Assembly (NCBI GenBank): GCA_025349905.2 | Contig: MU624838.1 | Span: 1 to 19,082, forward strand | Direction: 5' to 3' | Length of the DNA: 19,082 nt | Source: Blastocladiella britannica | Lineage: Eukaryota > Blastocladiomycota > Blastocladiomycetes > Blastocladiales > Blastocladiaceae | In this document: piece by piece, positions 9,012 through 17,594 of the stretch | Numbering within the stretch: the stretch's first letter is position 1 | Layout of the letters: each line of letters begins with the position of its first letter | Made by a program: the position numbers and the translations under genes | The notes under the pieces: model-generated | The model's input: the letters and a program-made list of their open reading frames with translations, nothing else | Databases searched by the model: none | What the model was told of the DNA's origin: nothing

Positions 9012-10632
9012 ATGTCGGCACCGTCCGCGTTCCCCGTGGCCCAGGCGCTGACCACGCGCTATTTCTCACACTTATTGCACTACGTCCGGCACCCGGGACT
9101 CGTGTACTTTGACGTGGTGCTGCCGATCGCGCAGTCGCCCGCCGAGCACATTGAGAAGCTGCTGATCCGCGAGCACCCGTACGTGCTGTCGATGCACGTG
9201 TGCGCGGGCATGATCGCCTGGACATTTGCGTCGGGGACCATCACCGGTAACTACTCGTCGGTCGACCGGCTGTGGTCGGTGGTCCCCGCGGTGTACGCGT
9301 GGCTGTTCTTTTTGCAGGCGTGGCCGGACTTTGTACGTTACTTTTTTTTCGGCTTGGCTGGTTCACCTAATTCAAATGCAACAAAAAAAAGGACTACCGC
9401 TTATTTGCCCTTGCGGCCGTCACAACCATCTGGGCTTCCCGCCTGACTTTTAACTTTTGGCGCCGGGGCGGGTACAATGGCGAGGAGGATTACCGGTACA
9501 TATATGATTCATCTCCTGCGATGTGAAAATGAGTATTCACTTGATCGATCCATTGAAAAAGCTGGCCCTGGCTCCGCTCCATCATCAAGGAACCGTACGG
9601 CGTGGTGGGTGCGGTTGCCTGGCACATCTTTAGCTTTGCATTTATTTCAGTCTACCAGTGCCTGCTTCTGTGGGCGATTATCGTGCCGATCGGGTTCGTC
9701 CTCAACTTTTCCCATTTTCTTGCAGGATCGCTTCACCTCACTTCCTGAACAAAGACTGGAAGTGTACACGGTCCGCTACCGTCCCAAACAGGTTCTGTCA
9801 CGTACCAGATCCGTGTACGTCCCTTGGACCCATTACGACACCGCCGCGACGGTGCTTGCGCTGGCGTGCATTGCGCTCGAGGCCGTCGCCGACAACCAGC
9901 AGTGGACGTTCCAGACCCAAAAGCACAAGCTGCTGGCCGCCGAGCGCGCGCGGTTGGATCGGGGGCCGTCGGCGGTGCATACGGGCCGGGCTTCGGCGAG
10001 TATGAGCGGCAAGTCGGTGGTGGCTCCGTCTTCGGGATCGGATCGCGAGATTTTGGGTCGGTTGCCAGCGCCGTATCACATCGGGGTTCGTTTTTTTACA
10101 TGTTTTTGGTGTTATAGTCTCGTAGACTGACCAACAATGGTACTCGCACACAGTTCCCAACCACCGGGCTCTTTAAGTACTGTACGTATTTCACATTGCC
10201 GGTTGGTCGACATACACCTCACAAATTGGTAAAATAGCCCGCCACGCCAACTACTTTGGCGAGATCTCCCTCTGGTTCTGCCTGCACCTGTACGTCGTTG
10301 CGGCCACCGCCACGTCCACGACGCTTTCGGTCAAACCCAACTTGCCGTTTGATGCCGCCGTGACACTGGCTCTGTCGGCCGACTGGTCGACGCTCTTTGT
10401 CGTCACGGGTCGCGCGACCGCCCGTGTCGCCGCGATCCCGCTCGCTCGTTGGTCGCTCACGGGCGCGCTCAACTTGCTGATGCTGTTCAACGGGTCCACG
10501 GCGATCACCGAGTGGATCACGGAACGCAAGTACCCGTGGTACAAGGAGTACGTGGTGCGGACCAGCCGGTGGATGCCGTTCTTTTCGGGCGGAGAGGTGG
10601 TGGCGCCGCGCAAGGGGCCTGCCGATTCGTGA
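9012..10632 (+). CDS. DUF1295 / steroid 5-alpha-reductase-like polytopic membrane protein
   Basis: Putative membrane oxidoreductase of the DUF1295 family, which is related to steroid and isoprenoid-reductase folds; its substrate is unknown. Exons 9012-9332, 9392-9495, 9562-9693, 9809-10085, 10154-10181 and 10238-10632 give 418 residues. Family signatures appear in order: SVDRLWSVVPAVYAW (about 83-98), GGYNGEEDYRWPWLR (about 134-148, restored across intron 2), EAVADNQQWTFQ (about 210-221), and TTGLFKYSRHANYFGEI (about 282-298, spanning two junctions). The end is KYPWYKEYVVRTSRWMPFF. Several hydrophobic helices lie between these motifs. A polar Ser/Arg-rich loop at about 228-278 looks like an insertion. 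Exon 5 is only 28 nt, and intron 3 (115 nt) is the least certain junction. The C-terminal motif cluster is the part expected to bind NADPH in related reductases (inference). It is convergent with the AAGAB-like gene. Confidence 0.9.
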
Positions 10633-10740
10633 GATGTGACCGAAGTGGCGACTTTTTGACTTTGGAGATTGATTCCCTTGATGATTTTGAATACCGAAAA
10701 GACAGTGTTGTTGGAAGTGGATTCTGAGTGTGAGGGAGGA

Positions 10741-12154
10741 TCAAGAGTCACTGTCGTCCCCATCGCCGCCGCCGCCCAGCGCCGCCCACATGCGCATCGC
10801 CGCGCGCTCGGCCATCTCCCGCCGTTTCGCGTCACCGGCCTCGGCGCCCGAGTCTCGGATGCGGCTCATTTCCGTCAGCATCGCCAGCAGCGAGTCGGTC
10901 GCGTCCCCTTCGCCCCCGTCCGCATCGTTGTCAGCGGTAGTATCGCCCAGAATCGCTGCGTACGGCGACGGCTTGGTCATGGCCGGTCGCGGTTTAGGAG
11001 ACGACGACGATGTGGTGTTCGAAGAGGCTGCTGCCGCTACCAATACGGACCCTACGGCGGGCACGGCGCCTAGTGGACTTCTTGGGGTATCGGTAGCGCG
11101 GGAGGAACTGAAGTACGTGTCGAAATCGGGTTCCCAGTCCTCGACGTACTCGGCGTCGCCATACCCCGCGGGTGAATCGGCCGCTGCCGCCGCCGCGGGC
11201 TCGTCCCGCAATGATCGGCCGCGTCCATTTGCCATGCCCATGGCGCCTCCGATCAGGTCGTCGAGATCGGACCCGTCGTCGTCTTCCTCTGCGTCGGGGT
11301 CGTCTGCGTCATCCGCATCGGTGTCGTCATCGTCATCGAGGATCCCACCGGCTGCACCGCCAAGATGGGTTTGTTCCATGGACCGCCACATGGTGGACTC
11401 GAGGGCTTCCAGGACGCGAGCGATGCCGACACGGTCCCATTTATCTATCGTTTTTTTGGTTTGGTTCTTGGATCAGCAGGCCTCACCAAAGGGATTGGAG
11501 AGTCATACCTTCGCCTTCGGTCGCGTACCAGTGCACGAGCTCGCACGATGCGGCCATGGCGACCTCGGCCAGATCCCACTCGGAATGCCCCCCGTCACCG
11601 CCATCAACTGAAAGAGACTCACCGTCGGTGTCCATACTGATCATGAGCAGACATTCCAGGTCAAGCGGAGCATCCAGGGCCGCGACGGCGCGGTGCCACG
11701 GTGCCAGGAGCTTTTTTTGTTTTGTTTTGTCAATCAATCAAGCACCGCAAGGCATCAGGAAGAGGATAGGAATTACCTGCTGAATGGGCGCGGATCCGTG
11801 CCGACAGCTAGCGGTATCCAAGAGCAAGCACACGGCCTCGGCCCGCCGCCCGGTACCATCAAGCACATCGGCCAATTGGTCGGCGCGATCGCACCGCTCG
11901 GCCACCACGTCCGCCGCATAGTACTTGTTGCGAATGGTCAGAGGCATGGGCGACGACGGCGTTGTTGGTGGTGCGCTGCCGCTTGGTGGGGGTGCCGGTG
12001 CAGCCCAAGTTGCGTGCAGCGCGGACGCAAATTGCGACCACATATCGTCGCGACGAGCAGTCGCCGCCCCTTCGCTGGATGGCGCAAGCGTCAGTGGGAC
12101 AACTGCGAACATGGACGGAGGGGCGGTGCGGCGAGTGGAATGCGCCTGGAGCAT
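10741..12154 (-). CDS. AAGAB: Alpha/gamma-adaptin-binding protein p34-like (AAGAB) adaptin assembly chaperone
   Basis: Homologue of AAGAB/p34, a cytosolic chaperone that stabilises AP-1 and AP-2 adaptin subunits during clathrin-adaptor assembly. Exons on the minus strand are 12154-11777, 11710-11509 and 11444-10741, giving 427 residues. TIRNKYYAADV (about 73-83) matches the conserved NKYYSADI region. Exon 3 opens with DKWDRVGIARVLEALES, matching the family segment with GVxRIVxALxAxVW. An acidic low-complexity linker (about 220-245) leads to DLDDLIGG. The C-terminal helix pair LLAMLTEMSRIRD and AERAAMRMWAALGG ends in an acidic tail, as in the family. The start at 12154 was chosen because AAAAAATG resembles other starts here. 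An in-frame ATG at 12232 would add 26 AT-rich codons, and one at 12112 would remove 14. The N-terminal Rab-like GTPase half looks short and lacks a P-loop. It is divergent from the TBC-TLDc gene, another traffic gene. Confidence 0.87.
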
Positions 12155-12330
12155 TTTTTTGGTGTTTTGATTTTTGATTTTCTCCAGAAAAAGAAAAATG
12201 GGAAACGGTCTCCCATAATGGGAAGCCGCCAAGGATCAACGAAATCTCTCATTCTCTCTCCCCTATTATAAGATAATACTCGCCTTGTAAGATCTGGGAT
12301 CTGCTATATTCTTGGCCTGTCTGGAAAAAC
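12155..12330. promoter_or_regulatory. Divergent promoter between AAGAB-like and TBC1D24-like genes with palindromic half-sites
   Basis: These 176 bp separate two divergent start codons. Three ATGGGA half-sites sit close together: 12198-12203 (+), 12211-12216 (as TCCCAT) and 12218-12223 (+). The last two form the palindrome TCCCATAATGGGA. A TATTATAAG segment near 12263-12272 could act as a TATA-like element. The palindrome would fall inside the coding region if the AAGAB-like protein actually began at 12232. Confidence 0.45.
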
Positions 12331-14285
12331 ATGCCCAACGCCGACCTGATTGACGCAAAGCGGTACGAGACGCAGCGCTCGGACAAGGTACTCTTCTCCA
12401 TCAATCGTGTTGCCTTTTAAAATTAAACAAATCAATCGTTTGACGCAGGAAACCAACAAAGCATGGGACGACGGCTCGGTTGAAAAGTTGTTTGAGGCCC
12501 AGAACCTCGCCAAAACAAAGCTCAAGCAGATTGTGCGCCGCGGAGTCCCCGACGGGATTCGGTCACTTGTATGGCCCGAGTTCCTCAAGATGCACAAGAT
12601 GCCTGGTTCGCACATCAATTACATTTTGAGATCCAATCCATTGACTTCGAAAAAAAAACACAGACTACGACCGGAATTACACCAAGGCCGTGTTCCGCGT
12701 ACACGGCCCGTCCCCACCAGAAACTCTGGCCGTGTGCCCGGCATTTGGCGGATCGCTGTTCCCCGAATGGCTGTGCCTGACCGCCAAGGGCTACCTGATC
12801 GCCGGCCGCTTACTCTCGATCCTGGCCTATGATTTCCCGCACATTGACTACTGCCCGTTCCTACCCGTGATCGTCGCCCTATTACTTCATCACGTGGGTC
12901 CCGATGATACCCTCGGATGCATGAACCAAATGATCAAGCGCACGCTGTTGGCCCCACAGATCTGGACCACTTTCCCAACGTACAAGCGCGATGTCAAAGC
13001 CTTCAACTACGCGTTCGGCGAACTGGTCAAAGAAAAGTTGCCCAAAGTGCACCGGCACATTGAGAAACTGAACGGCACCGATAAGCCGTTATGGGCGCGG
13101 TGGTTCTGCGATTTCTTTGTGGGCGTGCTCCCACTGGACGTGATTTTCCATGTCCTCGACTCGTTCATCATCGAGGGACATAAGGTCCTGATGCGGTACG
13201 CGCTGGCAGTGCTGGAGCAGCGGTCGGCCGATGTGCTGGCGGCAGTGGCCTGGGACGACGTGCGGGCGATATTTGCCCTGCAACCGCCCAAGGGGGCACC
13301 ACCGCCACCGGGCGGGGTGGCAGTGCTGGGCGGAACACTCGACACTCAAGACCACGCTCAGGGACTGCCGTCGCCCACGTCGCCGCTCCCGCCGTCCGTC
13401 CCGGCCAACGTGTGGAAGGGCGACCGTGCGATCGATATGGCGGCGCTGGTCAAAGTCGCGTTCGGGTACAAGTTTGCGAAGCCCAAGCTGCTCGAGTGGC
13501 GCAACGCGTACCATGCGGCCAAGTCGGGCGGGCACCGCGACGGGTCGCTCACGGATCTGATGGTCTCGATGGCCCTGGGCTCAGGCACTGGCGGCGGTAC
13601 CGCTGGCGGTAGCATCGATATGCCGCGGCTCCTGCACACTGAGGCGTCGGCGTTCATGACCCCGGACGACTGGCGCGCGGTCTGGGCGTGGGTCCCCGCG
13701 CGCCACAAGGTCGCCAACTTGGAGCAAGCGTTCACGACCCGGAAACATGGGCGGGCGTTGCCGACGTTCTACGACCTGTGCCGCGAACGCGAGCCCACGA
13801 TCATGCTGATTGAAGCCATGGACGGATCGGTCTTTGGCGCTTTCTGTCCCGTCTCGTGGCCGCTGGCCAAAACCGATTTCCAAAAGTTTTTTGGGACGGG
13901 GGAAACGTTCGTGTTTCGGTTGCGGGCGGCCGGGGTGTTGAAGCCGGCGGTGTATCCGTGGGTGGGTGCAAAGGCCGGACACGTTGCTGTCCAGAACGCC
14001 ATGCACGCGTCCGCGGACGCTATTCAGGGGTTCATGTACGCCGGGCCGAAGGAGCTGATTATTGGCGGCGGCGGGTTCGCCTTTCTTTCATTTCACTGAG
14101 CTTGCTCATTCTTTAACTCGATGGATCCATTTTTTTTTAGGAAGGGCCAGGCCATTTACTTGGACCAGGCCATGACCAATGGCACCTCGTCCAAATGCGC
14201 AACATTTGACAACGACGCACTGTGCCCGGGGGGTAAGTTTGAGGTCAGTGTGATTGAAGTGTTTTCGTTCCGACTGGCGCTGTGA
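12331..14285 (+). CDS. TBC1D24: TBC-TLDc domain protein, TBC1D24/Skywalker-like
   Basis: Predicted membrane-traffic regulator combining a Rab-GAP-like TBC domain with a C-terminal TLDc domain. Exons 12331-12387, 12449-12605, 12664-14074 and 14141-14285 give 589 residues, close to the about 560 of animal TBC1D24. The N-terminal helix RRGVPDGIRSLVWPEFL is the TBC motif A equivalent. DYCPFLPVIVALLLHH and the downstream EGHKVLMRYALAVLEQ closely resemble TBC1D24. The catalytic IxxDxxR finger is not visible and the YxQ finger reads YCP, so it is probably a pseudo-GAP, as in animals. A Pro/Gly-rich linker (about 280-325) precedes the TLDc domain (about 402-587). TLDc motifs are WAWVPARH, FGTGETFVFRLR, a glycine run completed by the last splice (GGGGGKGQAIYLD), TFDND and VIEVFSF. 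Intron 2 ends in an A-rich tract, and its phase joins MPDYDRNYTKAVF. Confidence 0.92.
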
Positions 14286-14344
14286 TCCAGAAAAAAATGC
14301 ATCTTCATATTATTTTTTTTTGGAGCTGGTATCGTGAGGTCGGA

Positions 14345-15967
14345 TCAAACCATGCCGGACGGCTTCGCAGCTCTGTTGCTGCTACTACTGATAACCGTAA
14401 GCGAAAGCGGCACAGGAGCCACGCCGTCGCCACGGGCCAAACTCTTGTTCGATCCTCCGCCCCACGAACTCAGTCGTCGGATCGTCGACGGCGGGCACAG
14501 GTCGCGAGCATCGTCGTCGTCGTCCGGTCGCGAGTGCACCTCGCACGCGAACGCCGCGCCACCGCGGCAGTCGCGGTAACACGACCGGTGGAGCGTGAGC
14601 CGACAGTCTTTGCACACGACGCGGCGTTCCAGGAACGCGAACCCTTGCTCGCACGCGCGGCAGTGACGTTCGGTGCGTTCGGTCAAGTCCACGCGAGTCT
14701 CGGCGTACCGGTGCCGGTGGTAGTACGCGGACGCGTCGTCGAGGAGCGGGCGGTGCATGTATGGGTTGCGCACGAACATTTCGTTCGTGGGCTGGCGAGT
14801 GGTGCTCGGATCGGTGGAGAGAGGTTTGACGGCAGGTGAATCGGAATAAGGAGCAAGTGGGCTACCCAAGGGCGACCGCGGGTCACGATGAAAGGTGTCG
14901 GGGCCTAGCACCGGGTCCGGAACCGCTGTGGCCGCCTCGAACTCGGCGCGCGAGCTCGAGTGCCGCCTCGGTAGGCCCGCGGGTGATTGCAGCATCGGTT
15001 TGGTCGGTGCGGCCGCTGCCCAGCTTACGCGCGACGACGACGGCCACCCGCCGCCACTGCCAGCGCCGCTGGAAACGGTCGCTGCGCGTGCGCGCGGGCC
15101 ACGGCTGCTGCTACTGCTACTGCTTCCGCGAGTGCTCGGCGACGATGCTGTCGATTTTGGAGCCGTTGTCGTGACGATGTTGGGTGGCGGAACGGGACGA
15201 TTGGGCGGCATTGCTGCCAGCAGCTCGCGCTCGCGCCGCACCAGGAATGCGCGCCGCGCACTGCGCGCGTCCTCCTCGGCGACAATCAAGTCCTCGAGCT
15301 CGGCCAGCAGCGCGACCGTGGTTTGCGCGACCGTGGTGGGCTTTTTTGGAGCCGCTGCTCCAGATGGTGGCCGCAAGTACGGTGCTGCAATTACGGCAGC
15401 AGTGGCAGGTGGTGTCGGATCTACAGTGGTAGTCGCTTGAGCGACCGTCACCAGCACCGCATCGGAAAATGCAGCCACCTGGTGCACGAACTCGCGGCAC
15501 GCCAGCTGCGCGTTGTCATCGTCTTCGTGGTCGTCGATAGACGGCGGACGTGGCAATGATCGCCGGGACCGTCCAGCTGCCGCCAGCACTGATCCGAGCG
15601 CCGATGTCGCTGCACGCGCTTCCTCCGCAATGTTTACCGTGTCATTTCCAATGTGACGGGCTGTTTCTGCAGTGGCAGAGGCACGCAATACGAGCGCATC
15701 AGCAGCAGAGACAGCGGCCAGCATCCACTCGCACAGACTTCCCAACCGGTTCGGAGTGTCGGGGTGGCGAGTTGCAATGTCTGATGCGAGCGATCGGGCG
15801 CTGATCGGTTGCTGGTGCCGTGAGGAAGATTTGTCGGCAGAGGACGTGTGTGTGCCCGCGACCAGTAATAGAACCGTAGACACGGCGGCTCGGAACGATG
15901 CGAGCTCGGGGCGAAAATCGCTTGCCGCGGCGCTGCTAGCGTGGATCGGGTGGTACACGGCTGGCAT
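14345..15967 (-). CDS. Uncharacterised protein with an atypical C1-like zinc finger
   Basis: A single open frame of 540 codons starting at an ATG preceded by an A-run, the usual start context here. I do not recognise the full-length family. Residues 1-300 are mostly Ala-rich and probably helical (SLCEWMLAAVSAADALVLRA and ALLAELEDLIVAEEDARSAR), separated by Pro/Thr linkers. Residues 300-420 are Ser-rich and disordered, with poly-Ser runs. A cysteine/histidine cluster at about 432-462 reads CRAC, 12 residues, CKDC, 4 residues, His, 2 residues, Cys, then YRDC. This follows the C1 spacing CX2C-X12-CX2C-X4-H-X2-C, but the histidine expected 12 residues before the first Cys is missing (the nearest is 16 residues before). 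An acidic DDDDD run follows. C1 domains bind diacylglycerol or small GTPases; which applies here, if either, is unknown. Only 59 bp separate its stop from that of the TBC-TLDc gene. Confidence 0.72.
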   Translation of the reverse strand: MPAVYHPIHASSAAASDFRPELASFRAAVSTVLLLVAGTHTSSADKSSSRHQQPISARSLASDIATRHPDTPNRLGSLCEWMLAAVSAADALVLRASATAETARHIGNDTVNIAEEARAATSALGSVLAAAGRSRRSLPRPPSIDDHEDDDNAQLACREFVHQVAAFSDAVLVTVAQATTTVDPTPPATAAVIAAPYLRPPSGAAAPKKPTTVAQTTVALLAELEDLIVAEEDARSARRAFLVRRERELLAAMPPNRPVPPPNIVTTTAPKSTASSPSTRGSSSSSSSRGPRARAATVSSGAGSGGGWPSSSRVSWAAAAPTKPMLQSPAGLPRRHSSSRAEFEAATAVPDPVLGPDTFHRDPRSPLGSPLAPYSDSPAVKPLSTDPSTTRQPTNEMFVRNPYMHRPLLDDASAYYHRHRYAETRVDLTERTERHCRACEQGFAFLERRVVCKDCRLTLHRSCYRDCRGGAAFACEVHSRPDDDDDARDLCPPSTIRRLSSWGGGSNKSLARGDGVAPVPLSLTVISSSSNRAAKPSGMV

Positions 15968-16213
15968 TTTTTCTCAATCTCTTTGTATCAAGTGAATGGT
16001 TATGAAAGTGCGTGGTCGGACTTGTTTTATATCGAGAATCCGAAAGAAAACGAGGAGGGAAAGTGGTGGGAAAGTCCATTTTTTTCAACAAGCTTGTTCC
16101 AAACCCAGTTGGTCCACTCTCCGCGGTTCGTTTGGGGAGGCTCAAATAAGCAATCCAGCTCTGCCCTGGCAATCGAGTACAACAATGGAGATGCATCCGC
16201 CGATATAACAAAA
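15968..16213. other. Intergenic spacer upstream of the C1-like gene
   Basis: About 246 bp lie between the putative stop of the upstream minus-strand gene and the ATG of the C1-like gene. The spacer is more AT-rich than the flanking coding sequence. It includes a T-run near 16079 and the 12-bp palindrome AACAAGCTTGTT (16087-16098), which is not exceptional by chance. I see no gene. Confidence 0.4.
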
Positions 16214-17594
16214 TCAGTGGGAGTAACCAGAGGACGAGAGTTTTCCACCTGGTGGCATCACGAATCGGCCTTGAATGGCAGCGAGCTCCGGCGCACAGCG
16301 AGGCAAAGGCTGCTTGAAACGCTGCAAGATGGCCCACCATTCGGTCATTGAGGTGCCAAAGTACTCTTGGGGGAAGCGCGGGAGCGAGGTCAGAACTTGC
16401 AAGGGCGCCTTGGAGGCGGCCATGCGTGCCTCGTTGACTTTGACTCGGGCCTCCACCAGGAGCCGGCCGGCCTCGACCTTTTCCTCCTCCGTCATCACCT
16501 TGTCCTTGCCGTCGGCGGCACTCCATGCCTGCTCGAATGCGTTGTCGTCGAAAATGCAACGAGTATCGGTGAAAGTGGGGCGGTAGATCGCCTCCTCGTC
16601 ATCGGTGGTGCCCATCTTGGCGTTTTCCGTCTCTTCATCCGCATCTGCGACCAAATTCTCCTTCGAGCCCATCTCCAAGTCGGAGTCCGAGTCCGAGTCA
16701 CACAGCAGTTGGCAATCGACATCGTCGAGGACGCGAGGAGCGCCAGCCACCGTGTGGAAGAAGCGGGTGATTTCCCCGTCATAAGTGGTGTGGTCCTCGG
16801 CGTCGTCCTCATACGCCTCCTCGTCCTCGTCCGAGTCGCAGTCCGAGCCCCACGTCGGCTTGAACGTGTCGTCGTCAAAGACGCAGAGGTGTCGGAAGAG
16901 GAGCTGCGGCGTGGTCCCTCGAGGGCCGTAGCACCGGACGCGGCAGTGCCATCGTCAAACTCGACCGACTCGACCAGGATCATAGTCTGGCTCGCGGGCG
17001 TCTCGCGGAGCCGATCTACTTGAACCAAAGTCTGCACTGACGAAGCGAGCAAAATCAGTTCCGACTCGGCAGCAAAAGAGTCGGCGGCGACAGGCTCGAC
17101 GACGGCAGGCTCGGCAACTACAGACTCGGATAACAGACTCGGCAACAACAGGATCGACAATGACAGGTTCGACAACGACAACCTGGGGCTCGCCGATCGA
17201 CACCATCTCGGCGGAAAGGACAATCGACAACTTGACGAACGTGTTGCATGCCACTTCGTTCTTCTTCTTCATGACGCCCTCAACGGCAACAGCAACATCA
17301 GCAGTGCCACTGTACCAACGCAGGAGAGCAAAAGTGCAATCCATTAGGCCGAAGAGCGCAAAAAAAAACACAAGCACATTTTTGCCAGCAGTAGAAATCG
17401 CTGCGGTCGAGGCGGCCGCGGACGACGAGGCGGCGAGAACGGGACTACAGATATTTGTTTTGTCAAAAGGTGTGCAATTGGGAAACACGTAAAAAAAACA
17501 AATTTCGATGAACGTACAGCGTGAACATCGCCATAAAGACGAAGAAGGCGAGGAAGTGCACGATGCAACGTGCAAAGGTGTTGGAGAACGTCAT
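16214..17594 (-). CDS. Poorly resolved gene: signal-peptide-like N-terminus, acidic repeat-containing C-terminus
   Basis: I do not recognise this gene. The most secure part is the open frame at about 16903-16214. It encodes an acidic Asp/Ser-rich protein with two related modules, CVFDDDTFKPTW and CIFDDNAFEQAW, followed by a charged helix (EEEKVEAGRLLVEARVKVNEAR) and a stop. Upstream, ATG at 17594 starts a hydrophobic leader, MTFSNTFARCIVHFLAFFV. A GTACGT donor at 17517 and an acceptor ending at 17445 extend it in phase to PVLAASSSAA, which looks like a signal-peptide cleavage region. One phase-consistent model is 17594-17518, 17444-17183, 17031-16966 and 16903-16214 (364 residues). It needs two GC-rich introns unlike the others in the window. 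Alternatives are two separate genes, or one gene with frameshifts around a degenerate repeat. The exon 2 frame contains a second hydrophobic stretch that may be a membrane helix. Confidence 0.35.
17062..17190. repeat. Degenerate short tandem repeat (ACAGGCTCGGCAAC-like units)
   Basis: On the + strand, imperfect units such as GACAGGCTCGAC, GCAGGCTCGGCAAC, AGACTCGGCAAC, AACAGGATCGACAA and GACAGGTTCGACAAC follow each other with a period of roughly 12-18 nt. On the minus strand they would read as Val-Val-Glu-Pro-like low complexity in two different frames. The repeat sits where the reading frame of the minus-strand gene becomes ambiguous. Confidence 0.55.

Noticed and set aside
10730..11611. 293-codon + strand open frame
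   Set aside because: Antisense to exons 2-3 of the AAGAB-like gene and rich in Ser as the mirror of its acidic linker; no motif.
14233..14238. Perfect GTAAGT donor near the end of the TBC-TLDc gene
   Set aside because: Reading straight through gives the conserved TLDc end (VIEVFSF) and a stop, and no suitable acceptor follows before the convergent gene.
14895..15440. Open frames antisense to the C1-like gene
   Set aside because: Low-complexity Ala/Arg translation of the complementary strand. The minus frame has a better start context and a zinc-finger pattern.
16087..16098. 12-bp palindrome AACAAGCTTGTT
   Set aside because: A few perfect 12-bp palindromes are expected by chance in 19 kb, and nothing else supports function.
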